Source: Avena insularis (lineage: Eukaryota; Streptophyta; Magnoliopsida; Poales; Poaceae). Taken from it: a stretch of 64,000 bases of DNA. The notes beneath the pieces were generated by a model that ran no database searches, was not told the origin of the DNA, and worked only from the letters and a program-made list of their open reading frames with translations. A program made the translations under genes and the position numbers. The stretch covers positions 157,372,731 to 157,436,730 of the forward strand of contig CM042693.1 of NCBI GenBank assembly GCA_023614405.1, given 5' to 3'. This document shows, piece by piece, positions 1-12,831 of this stretch (position 1 is the stretch's first letter; each line of letters begins with the position of its first letter).

Positions 1-614
1 TTTTTGGCAAAGATTTTGATAACCCTGGATAAATAAAGAGTTTCTTTCATTCCTAATCATGTTTTAAGAGTGACTATGATTTTGGTAATCAGAAGTTTCT
101 GTTTTTACATGTTCCTTGTGACTCTTACGAGTCCTCTCCACCAAAACACCTTTCTATCTTAGCCTTCTGTCGAATGAAAGAATGACCTTTCTGTTTCAAA
201 AGTAGTTCAACAGTTTGGTTTTATTGATCCATATCTCTAAACCTAAAATCTCTACTTAAGTCCCTTGGTAGAAGTTCCCTCTCGAAGTTTGTGGTCACGT
301 TCTTTCTATTGGAAGCCTTCCTTCTCAGAAGCTTAAACTCTTATGTAAGTTTCATGGTCTCAATCCTTATGAACACCATATATCTAACAACTTGAAACCT
401 TCTCCTCTTGTTTCCTCTTTTACCTTGACGTGTTTCATGTTCGTCATCCCAGAGTTGTTTTCGAACGCTCCATCCATGAGTTGACCATGAGATACTCTGA
501 GTGTTGTTTATTGTGTTTCCCTCTTATCTTTAGAGTGGCCCTGTTTCTTTCTCCCTCTATCTCTCTTCCTACATTAGGAATCTCGTGTCGAGATTCTCAT
601 AAGAGGAATATAGC
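1..614 (+). pseudogene. 3' end of internal region of element A1 (decayed pol tail)
   Basis: This stretch is closely similar to 37970-38582, the last part of the A2 interior just before its 3' LTR, so it is the matching part of a second copy (A1) that begins left of the window. A short readable piece near 430-500 (beginning MFHVRHPR) resembles the segment between integrase core and chromodomain of chromovirus pol, where a VHDVFHVSQL-type motif is usual. No long reading frame survives. A purine-rich tract at about 600-614 lies against the LTR start and is the likely polypurine tract. Homology to A2 is seen directly; the pol assignment is inference from position and one weak motif. Confidence 0.7.
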
Positions 615-3600
615 TGTAACACCCTATTTTTAGTTAAATATTAGTTAGGGTTGTTTGTGCATTCATAAGCATCATCTTATAAAAGTGCATGCAAAAATAA
701 ACAAAGTTAAAACCCTAAACCCAAATTTACCTCTGTCTTTGAAAGCAAATCAAAATGGTTTTGAATTTTGAATTCACAAAATAATGGAGCCCGAATTGAT
801 TAAAAGTGCCCCTGAGTATTTTATATACTTTACAAACCTTCTGGTATTTTTGAAATGTTCAAAACAAATTTGGAAACTCAAATACAAAAGAGAAAACACA
901 AATCAAAAATAGAAAAGGTTTTGCTAAAAAAGGCAGCAGCAGCCGCAGCCCAGCCGGCCCAGCTCCCTTCCATCCTCTCCCCGTCGCCCATGCGCACCAC
1001 CCCGCGGCCCAAGCGTGGCCTACTCCAGCCCATACCGCTTCGCCCTCTCCCACCGTCGTCTTCCTCCTGCCAGCCTCACTGCTCGGTGTCGCCGCCGACG
1101 TCGTCGTTCTCTTCCGCCTATTCCTCACCGTTCGCCGTGCTCCAGGAGAGGATAAGACCTACCGAGACCCTCTCTCTCGTCCTCATCCACTCCCCCTCTC
1201 TCCCTTGACCTCTCTCACCCTTTTCTGCGAGGCTACCAAATCCTACCCCACGCAGATGCTGCTCGTCGGCATCGTCTCAGGCCGCCCCAAGGCCAACTTA
1301 TGGCCCCTTGAGCTCTACATCTCTGTCCTCTACTTCGCCGCCAACGGAATCAAGGAGGGGCGCCCATAATTGCCACAATCGATGTTGTCATCCCCGCCTC
1401 TGGCCGTCGCCTTCGTTGACATTGCCGACACCGCCCAAACTTTCTCGGCTTCCCCGAGCCCTCCAACAGCACCACAGTGAGCTCATTCTGCTTAAGAGCG
1501 CCTCCACACTCTCCATCTCACCCTACAGCATGCCCCCAACGTGTTCCTCCGTCCGACGTCGGGTTAGCTCGTCGTCGGTCGCCTCCGGTGTCCATTTTGT
1601 GGTCGCGCCGATAGATTAGGATCAACGCGTCCTTGCGGTTCGAACGAGCGAAACCACAGGCCTGCGCGAGCTCCTCTGCGTCATCCCCACCACCGACCTG
1701 GGAGGTCCTGGCCATGGTGACATCGCACTGACGTCAGCCAGGTGTCAGCACGTGGTCATCCACTAGTCAAACCCATGCTTGGCCCCACCATGTCCGTGTG
1801 GTGTCGACGTGGCCCTGAGGCCCACTGGTCAGCCACTGTGGATAGGTTAGCCACGGTGTAAAATGTATTAGCCAGTTTTGTTATATTTTCAGAAAATGAA
1901 TAAATCTTGTAAAATTCATATCTAATTATTTATAAGTCATAAAAATGTGTATAATATATCAAAATGTTTAGAAAATTGAGATCTACCTTTCAAAAATATA
2001 ATCATGCATTGTTCAACAACTTTGAAGAAATGTTGAATTAGAAAACAAAGTGAACCCTCATAGGTGTTTTCGGGGTCTCTACTGTATTAGGGTTTGTACC
2101 CCTCGGAACCCCGATTAAACTACTGAGCATGTCTTAGGGTTAAATTTCAGTACAATTCAACTTGTCAGATCATCATACTTGCTTGAGCATTGCATCGATG
2201 CTATGTGTTGATTGTTTCCCTTTCTTTCCAGTGTTTGCTTCTCTCCGGTAGAATATGATATTGAGATCAAGATCGAGATCAAATACCGAGAACAAGACCA
2301 TCGAAGATAGACGAATAATACTTGACCAACTATAATCAAGTCAAGTACAAGGTTTCCGAAGATCTGCTTATGGGTTATCAACGGGCAAAGGAAAGAATAG
2401 ACCCACCATGATATAATTCTATGATTTCGAAAGCATTTCAATTCCTGCCATGATGCATATGATTCTACTATTGTTTGTTATCCATAGATAGGGTATCCTA
2501 TCTGTTGCATTAATCCCTTTGAGCTTATATTGCCCGATCCACTGCTCCTAGCTTAACTAGGTTTGGCTTGTGTGCACTGCTAGAGCTTATATATGTGTCC
2601 TGCTTAGTCCTGCATAGCTGTTAGTGCTACTTCATCAAGATGATGTATCATATGCAGAGAATCTAGTATGACAAGAGAACGTGATGAGATGATATCAGAG
2701 GTGATATGAGATCAAACATACTAAGGCTTGTATGGGAGGGCACAGTGGGATGTGGTTTTTCTATTCCCATGCTCGCCACCACTAGGAATCGAGTTCTTGA
2801 CTCTTGAACCAAGACGAGCATACAACCACACGGGGCCTGTAAAACCTCACGAGCAACTAACTTGCCTAGTAGATTCCATGAGCCACATAGTCCGGGCATT
2901 CCATTCAACATGCATTCTGGATCTTCTCGAAGGCGGTGAAGGAGGTGCATTCATAACAGGTAGGTAAGCGTGGCCAGGGTTATTTGGGGTCAATGGAGCC
3001 CCTGGTGGAACCAACCTCGCCTCACATCTCTAGGGACCGGCTATGGTATTTGACCCGTTACGGAGGAACCATCCTTAGGGTATGACTCATGGCCTCGGCG
3101 AAATCAAGGTAAAGGTCGTGTCTAACCACCCTCTGCCGGCCTTCCAAGGAAGAGGGCTAATCATGTGGCATTAATAGAAGGTTAGTACGTGTGGGTAAAG
3201 TTGTACACCCCTGCAGGTTAATAATAATTTCAAAAAGCGTCGTCTGCGGTTACGGACGACTTGGAAATGGACGTGATGATCATAGAGAACTTTAACCTAA
3301 TCGTAAAACTTGGCAGATCAACATGTGCTTAAGAATTCTTACTCATGGGTACGAGGGGGTCATCCTAGTTAGGGTTCAGATGATGATGACTTGGTGGATA
3401 TAACAGATGATGGTCAATACTTTGGATATGCCGCTCTCTTATCCCCTTCTAAAATATTCTGATTAGACGAGCTTCTTCTCCCTCTTGTTTTATAAACCAA
3501 GATGGCTTTATGAAAAATAGTTCCACCAGCCATAAGTCTTGCGGAGTACACCCTATACTCACCCTTGCTTTATTGATACTTTTGTAGCAGAGTAAGTGAT

Positions 3601-3958
3601 TCCCTGAAGATTAGTTTGGTACTACATCGACACCGACGAGTAGCTTGGGGTTTCCGGCTGGCAGCCTGGAATCTATGGGCTGGGACATCATCGATATGCT
3701 TCAGGCCTGTTAGGCCATTTGTTAAGTTTTCTATACTTAATAGCATAATTTGACTTCTGTTATTTGATGCATGTGGTCAATGACCTCTTCTTGGAATAAT
3801 TTGGCTCTTTGCTCAGTTATAAGCTTGCTGTAATAATTTTGTGTCGTACGGTCACTATTGTGTTACCGATTCTTCACTGGATATCCTCGAGCTCAAGGTT
3901 AAGCTTATGTCAGACAGAGGTCTAGGATTTGTTTAGCCCTGATCTCGGTGGTGTCACA
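615..3958 (+). repeat. 3' LTR of element A1 (Tekay-like family A)
   Basis: The LTR starts TGTAACACCC and ends GTGTCACA, 3344 bp, matching the two A2 LTRs in order and content. It has an AT-rich leader, a GC- and pyrimidine-rich block at about 945-1720 with a GTGAGC donor-like site at 1477, an AT-rich block, an exon-like acidic segment near 2250-2350, a conserved GGGTAAAGTTGTACACC motif near 3195, and a tail. After 3958 the sequence switches at once to Tat-type gag of W, so A1 inserted into W. The left duplication lies outside the window and cannot be checked. Small ORFs in the GC block are not conserved with A2 and are not treated as genes. Confidence 0.85.
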
Positions 3959-4806
3959 CAAAAACTATCCCTCAAATATTCGAGGGCCGAGGGACATTAA
4001 AAAATATGGCACCGCGCTCGACCCCAAGGTGTGGATCGACACGTACCTCATGGTGATGGGAATCGTTGGCCAAAATGAGCTACTAGCAACTCGATACCTT
4101 CCCCTAATGATGGAAGGTGCCACTCGTCAATGGATTAACGCCCTCCCTAAGAACAACATCGACTCGTGGGAGGAAATGCGTGAAGCCTTTGTCAAGCACT
4201 TCGAGAACTCTCACTCACGTGTGACCACAATTGAGGACCTAGAACAATTCATCTAGGGGCCAAGCGAGTCGACCCGACATTGGGTCTACCGCTGGCAGGA
4301 CCTATGGATCAATGCAGCAGGCATCCAACCAGACACTGCTATCCACTGCTTCAAAGACAAGTGTCAGTCCAAACCGTTGGTCGCTAAGATCAAGCGGGTC
4401 TACTGAACGCTCAACAACATACCGGATCTCCTTGAGATCACCAAGCGTTACTTGGAGGAAGATCCAATACAAGAGAATGACGATGAGCCGAACAACATGT
4501 GTTGCATGAGAGGCTATAGCAGCAGACAAGCCCACGACCTCCACTATGGCAACACATGCCCTTCGACCAAATGGTGCCTCGATGGCAGGTCAGACTTCGT
4601 CACTAACACCGGATGCGACTCACGCGGCCCAGCCAAAATCCAGCAGGAATGGAGCAGCCAACGTGGCAGTTTCGCGGCCTGGCCGAAATTCGACCCCGAT
4701 GTTCTTCTCAACCAACCATGTGTTTACCACAACAGGGAAAGCCGACCCGCCACCCACAAAACTGCCGACTTCTACACGCTCAAATAAATTGAGAAAGTGT
4801 GGTAAC
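3959..4806 (+). pseudogene. gag: W element gag (Tat-type gypsy), 5' fragment
   Basis: One frame reads as Gag of a Tat/RIRE2-type element. The core WIDTYLMVMGIVGQNE, YLPLMMEGATRQWINALP and SWEEMREAFVKHF matches the retrotransposon gag domain order, followed by DLLEITKRYLEEDP and a knuckle-like CVYHNRESRPATHKTADFYTLK at the end. In-frame stops at 4254 (TAG), 4404 (TGA) and 4785 (TAA) all look like C-to-T changes of CAG, CGA and CAA. The left side is cut by the A1 LTR, the right side by A2. The frame picks up again at 56221 with the gag-protease linker, so the two pieces were once contiguous. Gag would form the capsid of the cytoplasmic particle; this copy is dead. Confidence 0.85.
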
Positions 4807-7362
4807 TGTAACACCCCAGTTTTAGACAAATAGTAATTAGGGTTGATTGTGCATCCATGAGCATCATCTTAAAAATGAACGCAACAAGAAAATAAAATGC
4901 AAACCCTAAAACCCTACCCCCCCTCTTTGAAATCCATTTAAAAGGATGGTTTTGAAAATATTTGAAACATCCAAAATGTTTGGATCCCAATTGGACTAAA
5001 AGGGCCCTGAGTATTTTATATACTTTATAAAAGCCTCTAGTATTTTTTAATTATTCAAAACAGAATTTGAAATCAAAATACAAAACAAAAATTGAAAACA
5101 GAAAAATAAAAGAGTTTGCAAATAAAAAATGGAGCCAGCTAATCCTCTCAGGTCGCACCCCAGCCGGTGCAGTTTCCTCTCCCCTTCTCTACCTGCCGCC
5201 GTGCGCAGCGCCTGCAGCTCAGCTTGACCCAACCGTAGCCCAGCTAGGGCCCATACCCCTTTGTCCTCTATTTCGTCGTCTTCCTTGAGGAGGCAAGCTC
5301 CTGCGTGTCACCGCCGGCGCCTCCCGATGCCATCACCGTGTCGCAATCCCCGCCGCCTCTCCTGGACATCGATAAGACCACGACACACATGTCTCTCACG
5401 CCCTTATACTCTCACTCTCCCCCGCGCCCTCTCTCTTGCACGTTCCTCTCGCGTCTGAAACCCTAGCCTGAGGTTGTCGTTGCCCCTCCATTCCAAGCTT
5501 CCCCGAGCCGAGCTGAGGTTCCTGCGAGCTCCATCGAGCTGTGCCGCGTATCCTCGCTGAAGGAATCGAGACGAGGAGCTTCCAGTCGATGCCATCGACC
5601 CCTTCTTCCCCAACCTCGACATCGGCCGCCGTTTCCTCCACCGCTTCCGGCCAGACCCGACCTCGCCTCGCCTCGCCTGGGCGACCGTCTCTTCATGATG
5701 CTGGTGAGCTTGTGGTGCTCAAGCACCACTCCGCAACTCTCCTCCCTCTCTAATTCATCCTCACGTCACAGTCTGCCTCCTTGCGCTGTCAGCCACGGCG
5801 GCCTCTCCAACAACCTAGAACCAGCGGCTTCGCCATAGTTAGGTTCCCCGTGTCGCGCCCGTTCGATCTAGCTACCTCGTGCGTCCTGGATCGCCGCCTA
5901 GCACCGTCCCCGCCTCCGATCCGAGAGATCCCCGCTAGGATGATGTCATCGCGACGTGAGGCGCGGGTCAGCGGTGGTCAAACCCGCTGTGCGTCCCGTC
6001 CCCGCTCGCGTGGAAGCTGAGGTGGCCTCTGGCCCCTCTAACATCCACTGTTGGTAGACACTGCCCCAGTGAAAAATGTCCCCACCCCTGTGCTGACATC
6101 ACAATGTTGGTTTACTAAATCCAGAAAAGGTTTAAATATTGTAAAATCAATAACTTATTCATATTAACTCGGAAAAATATGTATAATATATCAAAATGTT
6201 CAGAAAAATGAGATATATCTATTTAATACATAATTATGCATTGTTAAGAAACTTACATGACAAGTGTAATTAGAATAACAAAGCAACCCCTCTCATATAC
6301 ATCCGGAGTTTTCCCGAATTAGGGTTTATACCCCTCGGAACCCCGATTAAATGGTCAAGCATGCCTTAGGGTTACTTTTAAATGAAATTTAACTTGTCAT
6401 ATCATCATCCTTGCTTGAGAATTGCACCAATGCCATGTGTTGATTGTTTCCCTCTCTTTCTGGTGTTTGGTTCTTCGTGGTAGAATATGATATCGAGATC
6501 GAGATTGAAGACCGAGATCAACACCGTCGAAGATCGAAGATCAAAGACCAATACTTGACCAACTGTAACAACTCAAGTACAAGGATACCGAAGATCTGCT
6601 TATTGGTTATCAACTAGCAAAGGCAAGCATAGCCCCATCATGATATAATCCTATGATTTCGAAAATATTTCAATTCATGCCATGATGCATACAATTATAC
6701 TGTGGTCTTTTATCGATAGATAAAGTATCATATCTATTGCATTACTCCCTTTGAGCTTATATTACCTGATCCACTGCGCCTAGCATAACTAGGTTTGGCT
6801 TGTGTGCACTACTAGAGCTTATATTTGTGTCCTGCTTAGCCATGCTTAGATGTTGAGTCTGGTTCATCTAGATGACGTATTAGATATAGATAATCTAGTA
6901 TCACAGGAGAACGCGATGATATGATATCAGATGTGATATGAGATTAAACATGCTAAGGCGTGTATGGTAGGCCACGATGGGACATGGTTTTTATAGTCCC
7001 ATGCTCGCCACCACTAGGACCCGAGTTCTTTCCTCTTGAACCAAGACGAGCGTACAACCACACGGGGCCTGGAAAACCTCACGAGCAACTAACTTGCCTA
7101 GTAGATTCCATGAGTCACATAGTTCAGATGTTCCATTCGACATGCATTCTATATATTATCGAATGCAGTGAAGGAGGTGCATTCATAACAGGTACGGAAG
7201 CGTGGACCGGGTTGCTTGGGGTAGATAGCACCCCTGGTAAACCAACCTCGCCTCACATCTCTAGGGACCGGCTTCGGGATTTGACCCGTTATAGTGGAAC
7301 CATCCTTAGGGCGTGACTCATGGTCTCGTCGAAAGCAAGGTAACGGTCGTGTCTAACCACCC
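4807..7362 (+). repeat. 5' LTR of A2, first part
   Basis: Starts TGTAACACCC, directly after the W gag fragment. It carries the AT-rich leader, a GC- and CT-rich block at about 5150-6050 with a GGTGAGC donor-like site at 5704, an AT-rich block, and an exon-like acidic segment from 6484 preceded by TAG. It is cut at 7362 by X; the last five bases, caccc (7358-7362), are the X target duplication. Several ORFs of 70-90 codons in the GC block differ from those in the other LTR copies and are not supported as genes. Confidence 0.9.
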
Positions 7363-7496
7363 TGATAGGGGTTAGCCTACCAAAACTCACTCAAATCACA
7401 GACCGATCCAAAACATGAATTGGGGCTGTTTTTGGTGGAATTTTCGAAATTATGGGGAAAAGACAAAATCGATGAGGAATCGCTCCTGGTACCAGA
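7363..7496 (-). repeat. Leftover leader beyond the X 3' LTR
   Basis: Reading on the minus strand, the X 3' LTR ends at 7497. Instead of flanking DNA there follow about 120 bases of X 5' leader, beginning with a primer-binding-like TGGTACCAGGAGC (7482-7494), and then the last 13 bases or so of an LTR end (GGCTAACCCCTATCA). The leader part matches 17550-17686. It looks like the remains of a tandem LTR-interior-LTR-interior-LTR array from which most of the extra unit was deleted. Confidence 0.75.
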
Positions 7497-8326
7497 TGAT
7501 AGGGGTTAGCCTCTTGGGTGGCCCGACTTTCACAGATCTCGTGGTCAAATCGATGGGAAAGCGAGGGGAAAGGGAGAAGGTTGCAGAAGCGAACACACAC
7601 CTCACGAAGAACATGATGAACACACACAAAACCCACATCATACAAGGTCGTTTGCTCCCGAACGGTGGCCACCAGTCCGATAGAATCCTTGCAAGGAAAG
7701 ATCGGTCAACGTGCTCCATCAAATCTACATCAGAGAGGGAAGAACACCTTGGGGAGGGTCTTGACAACTTGGAGATGAGACACTGAACTCCAAGGCCTTG
7801 TTCAACGATGGATGCGTGATCCAAAATCCAATCGATGTTGGTGATGATAGTCGGTCCCCTTGTAAGGGGATGAGGCAAAACTAGAGATTCCACATAAGGG
7901 GGTTGTCTTTAGTCTATCATCTTTGCCTAAGGGATACATTAAGGGGTGGGGGCTCTATATATAGGCCAACCACTAAACAAAGGGTATTTTGGGGATAAAA
8001 CTAGGGTTTGGATGAGCTAGAGGGGTACATGGGCCGAAGGCCCAGCTGGCGGCGCGCAGGCCCATCTTGTGGACGGAGACTCCGGTGTAGGGGCCGGAGA
8101 CTCCAGTGTGGGTCGGAGATTTTGGTCTATCTCCGGTGTCATCTCTTGAGGGGCATACAGACTGTCCCCGAGACGGTTTCTATGGTCGGTCCGGAGACTC
8201 TGGTGCGTAGTGTAGGCCGGAGACTCCGGTGGTTCATCCGTGGCTTCTTTCGTCTCCTCTTCGAAGCCTCTGTCTTGTCGGTCTTGATGTTCTAGGCTTC
8301 CTCCCTTTCCTCCGTACATGTCGGTG
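7497..8326 (-). repeat. 3' LTR of X, distal part
   Basis: Matches 17687-18521 nearly base for base, starting TGATAGGGG on the plus strand. It holds a TATATATAG box at about 7956-7964 and several copies of the CCGGAGACTCCGGT motif (8074-8086, 8094-8107, 8191-8204, 8217-8230). Y interrupts it after the duplication cggtg (8322-8326). Confidence 0.9.
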
Positions 8327-10559
8327 TGTAACATCCTAGCATTTAGGAACTAACGAAGGGTAGATTTAGGAGTTTGGAATGTTGCATGCATTCATCTGTG
8401 AAAATGTGGGTAAAAATTTTCGCCAAATAAAAATCTTAAGTGATCAAGGTTTCTTTCATACTTTGAGATTATGTTTAGTCTTAAAGGATGATTGCTATAG
8501 ACTTTGATATGATCTTTGAGGAATTATGTGTTTGGAAAATGAATTTGAATTTTTAACTTGAGTGTTTGAATTATAATTCAAATGAATTGGGAATAAGATT
8601 TGAATCTTGATTAAATTAAGAGTTAATTATTTTAACTCAAACTTTATCTAAAGAAAACGATTAAGAATATGAAAACTTATTTCATATTTTCATTCAAAAA
8701 ATAAGTTACAAAAATATAACTTATTGAAATTATTCAAAAACTTCACAATAGCAAATAAATAAAGAATAAGAATATTTGTTTATTAATAATAATATAATCT
8801 TTATTACAGAAGAATAAAATGAAGATTACAAAATAATAAAATGAAAATTATAAAAGAATAAGAAGATTACATTAACTATTCTATAAAGAAAACCTAAGCT
8901 AAAATCTTCATCTTCAAATCTGTACCTGCAAGACAAACACTAATAAAACAATAATAAGGTTAGAGTTAGTATTGTTTTTCTCTTAGACATGTCAGTGAGG
9001 TGCACTGAACAAGTTCATCATTGAGAAATTATAAAAGGGGCAAGTTTCACCAATATGAAAGAATTTATCTTTCATAAATTTTAAGCCAGAAGTTAAATGA
9101 CAGCCAAGAGGGGCAAGTTTCACTAGCCAGGTAAAAGTAACCAAATAACAGTAAGTTTCAAAATTCTGAGCATATCCACAAGTGCACAGCAGACACACAA
9201 ACAGGACACACAACTAAATGCATGTAGTGTGCTGTCAGCTTCACAGCACAACTCAAACTCACAAAACCAACAACACAGCCGTGGACAGGCACTAGTGCAT
9301 CTCTTCACTGCTTACATACAAGAATAGCCAGCAGCTAACCAAGCACAATAGCCGGCAACCAAACCAACCAAAGCCCAGATCTCATCACTAGGATGGTGAC
9401 ATAAGGAGGGGGAAGGATCAGGTGGACAGCAAGATCAAGTCTAGGAGCTAGGGGGAGCAGGCTAGCTCAAGGTCAAGCACATGAGCTCAGCAAAACAAGA
9501 TCAACATCACCACCTTACTCCACAATCATCAGATTTTGTGGTGATCATCATAAAACCCTCACATGATCTAATCATTTTATCTAGACAGAAGCATGTGTTG
9601 TTTTATGAAACAAACTCTCAGAAAACACCGAAGTGGGGTGAATCCATCATATAGATTTTAATCTCTAAAAACAAACAACAAAGTACAAGGATCCAACCAG
9701 AGCTCAGAACAACATCATTGCTTTGGTTGTTAAGCTATATATTACAATTCAAGCATAAATATAGCTAAGATCTAATTTCTAGGCACATCCATAAAGTAAG
9801 GGTAGCACCTTAGAAACTAATCTTTTGGATCCATATAATGATCAAGCCTACTATCATTTTTCTCCAAGCTTTGATTCAAGAAACAATAGCTGGTACCACT
9901 ACTAGGACTATCTATATGAATCAATTAGATAAGGCCTAAAACCCCTAAGCCTTAGACCAACATCATTGGTCTTATGGATTTCAGAAAAGAACATTTCCAT
10001 TTATCTTTTAAAGCTAATCTTGTCTTAAGCTTAAACCAACCCAATCAATGGATTAGAATCAATCTTGTGTGCCATACCAAGATGGTGTCACAAGAACAAT
10101 TCTATATGAATCAGGATAAACATCCAATCATCACAGGTTCAACAAATCAATCTACTAATCATTTTTCTGTCAGGAATCATAATTAAAAAAATTCCAATGT
10201 TCATCTATACTGTTTGAGATCATTGTGATCTCAAACCACATATTAATTTCTAAGCCAATAGCACTAAGACAGTGATTTCATCACACCATAACTATGATCC
10301 TAAACCATGAAATGACAGTGGAAGGTTATCAAGTCACTGACTTTACCAAGCATTGGTTCCAAAGAAACTATACCATCTGAATCATATGCAATCCAAGCAT
10401 AAAAGCATCTAATAGGCCATCAGAACCATTATAGTTCATCTCAAGCAACAAGCCTCAGGCTAATAACCATTTAGCATGCTTACAGACCATCCACACATGA
10501 TCTAATTCATCCAGTACATGATCAATCACATGATAAGAACCCTAAATGATATAAACCAT

Positions 10560-11150
10560 CCTAATCAGGACAAGACACTCACCAGAGAGGTCATTGCCAA
10601 CATCCAGCATGGGATGAGCGAGCATAGAGAGCACAAGGGGAGAAGAAAAGAACTCACCAAAGGTCCTCGCTGGAGACTAGAAGAGGAAGCAGAGGGGCCG
10701 ACGACCATGGTGGCACGGGGAGCACCCCAGAGGGGGCGCTGTAACCCATACGGCGCCATGGTAACGACCCTGACCACGCCTAGAGGCAAGACAAATCACC
10801 ACAATGCACAACGGCGGCGGCAACGCTAAGATCCACGCCAACCCCCAAACCCTAGGGTTCGGGACGACATCGATCCATCGAAGGAGAGCCCCATTCCCAA
10901 ATCCAGTTGGATAGAAAGGACGGGCGTCGTCAACAACCTCTTGTTGCACCACAGCGGCGACCAGAATGGCCCACGACGGCGGGAGTCGCCGGCGGCGATA
11001 TCACCGACCATAGGGTCGAGGGTAGAAGAGGAGAGGAGTAAGCTCGAGGGAGAGAGGCAATGATGAGTGTGGGCTGAGTTGGGCCAAACCCTTCGGGGTG
11101 GCTATTTTGATTATAACTAATGGGCCACCAGGGCCCAATAAGATTAAACC
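10560..11150 (-). other. GC-rich, gene-like block in Y, minus sense
   Basis: On the minus strand this block is CT-rich, then GC-rich, with short open stretches (for example 11011-10826) and a GGTGAG donor-like site near 10655. The other LTRs of the window carry similar blocks in their own sense. It resembles a plant promoter and 5' exon more than a coding gene. The reading frames are not shared between LTR families, so I call no protein. Confidence 0.45.
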
Positions 11151-11736
11151 ATCCCAAAAACCTTTCAGGCCTATTTTAATAAATAGGAAAAGACCAAAAT
11201 ACCCCTAGATTTGATTAAATTCTATAAAATAAAATAAAAGTCCAAAAATGATAAATAAAATATTTTTGGATTCACAATAATCCACACTATTCAAATAAAT
11301 TAAGATATAATTTTTTTGGATATTTAAATTTTATTAAGAATTTTGTAATTTATTTATTCCTTATGGAATTTGACAAAATTATTGAAAGATGATAAAAATA
11401 AATAAAAATCACTTTCATTATATATTAATATTGTAGTATTTTTAAAAATACTAATAAATATTTAATAACAATTTTTAATATTTAAGTGCTAAATCCTAAA
11501 AGAATTATTAAATCAATAAAAGTCAAATATAAGGGAAAGGAAATAAAATAAAATAAAATAATTCAATATATGTTATAAATATTAAAAATTAATATCTATA
11601 AATCCTTTATTATTAAAAAGACTTTTTATAATAATGGGGTGAATGCATATCAAGTTAAATGATGCATTACATTATTACATAATCATTTTTCTTCTTTAAA
11701 TATTGTCCTTACCGGGCAATAATGATGGTTTTGTAG

Positions 11737-12831
11737 ACATAGAAGCTCAAGGTCCAGTGCAAGCATCAGACTTCACTACCTTGCCATCACAAGGCAAGTT
11801 CATCACTTGCTCATGTCCTTTGAAGAGTCTTTATCAAATTATTTGCAAATTGTGTGTTATCATATATGGTATAAAAGAAAGAAAATATTATTTTCACAAA
11901 TAAAGAAATCATAGATATCATCCTAAGTGATGATATAATGGAGCAATAGAACTTAGGGATCTATTTGCAACAATGATGATCAAGTAGGGAATTAATAACC
12001 CCTGACATCAGTGATTCTAGCGCCGTATATTACGCGTTAGCCATGAGATTTGGAATGGGACAGAGAAGTCAGCTGTTTCTTCTTCCTCTCGCATGAAGCC
12101 GGATGTGCAGGTCGTGGCTGTTATCCTCGTAGCATGCATATTAATTGGTAATTTGTAGAGGATATGCGGCATATGGGTGGGATCCCTCATCGTCCCACGA
12201 TAGTTCTGGCATCTAACGGTTAGTACAAACCATTGCCTTAATTCCTTATGTGGGCATGGTGTACACCAAGGAGGCATTAGAGGTCGCGAAGGGGGCTGTG
12301 ATTGGCTTGGACCAACTACTAGGCCCCACATCATGGAATTGTGGACAGGAAAGAACGCCTGGTTGTGCAACAAGGAGTTGATCTCTCATGGGTAAAGTAA
12401 CGCACCTCTGTAGAGTGTAAGAATTGTAACTTGTTACTCCCTGTTCCGGGAAGGAGCTACGAATGCGGCAGGAAAGGAACTCCATGAAAGTTCTGGTCAA
12501 CCTGTGAAGGCTGATGGTCATAGATTTTCATAATAAAATCAACCTTTGAAGAAAGATTTACAAAAATTGCATAGTGTCAAGGACTTATAGTCCGAGGTGG
12601 TAGTTAGAGCATCAAACTTCCCACCTTGCATATAATGAACTTGTAGGGTAACGTTGTTACTCATTCTTTCCTTTGATCCCTTGCTTAGACTCTGAGGATC
12701 CCGAAGACGTGCCAATGTATGCAGCCGAATGCCAAGAAGATGTGTTCTACGAGGAACCTGATCTGTCCGGAGGTGTTGAAGGAGTGGATTATGAAATCCG
12801 CTACGGTGTCGATGATAACGAGTCCAACTAA
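11737..12831 (+). other. Two exon-like segments in Y (candidate LTR-encoded mini-gene)
   Basis: Segment 1 (11737-11793) follows TTTTGTAG and ends CAAG before GCAAGT, a GC-type donor; it reads DIEAQGPVQASDFTTLPSQ. Segment 2 (12689-12831) follows CTTGCTTAG and reads 47 residues to TAA, rich in Asp and Glu (SEDPEDVPMYAAEC near its start, YGVDDNESN at its end). Joining them keeps the frame (one base plus two bases forming a GAC codon). The B LTR has the same arrangement at 26917-26979 and 28174-28223. The splicing and the protein are inference; no function is suggested. Confidence 0.4.

Noticed and set aside
7450..7893. 147-codon minus-strand ORF in X LTR (and 17735-18085)
   Set aside because: Open in both LTR copies but only because they are recent duplicates; it crosses the LTR end and has no recognisable domain.
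9123..9308. Small Cys-rich ORF (61 codons) in Y
   Set aside because: Short, overlaps another frame on the same strand, no signal of conservation, lies in transposon sequence.
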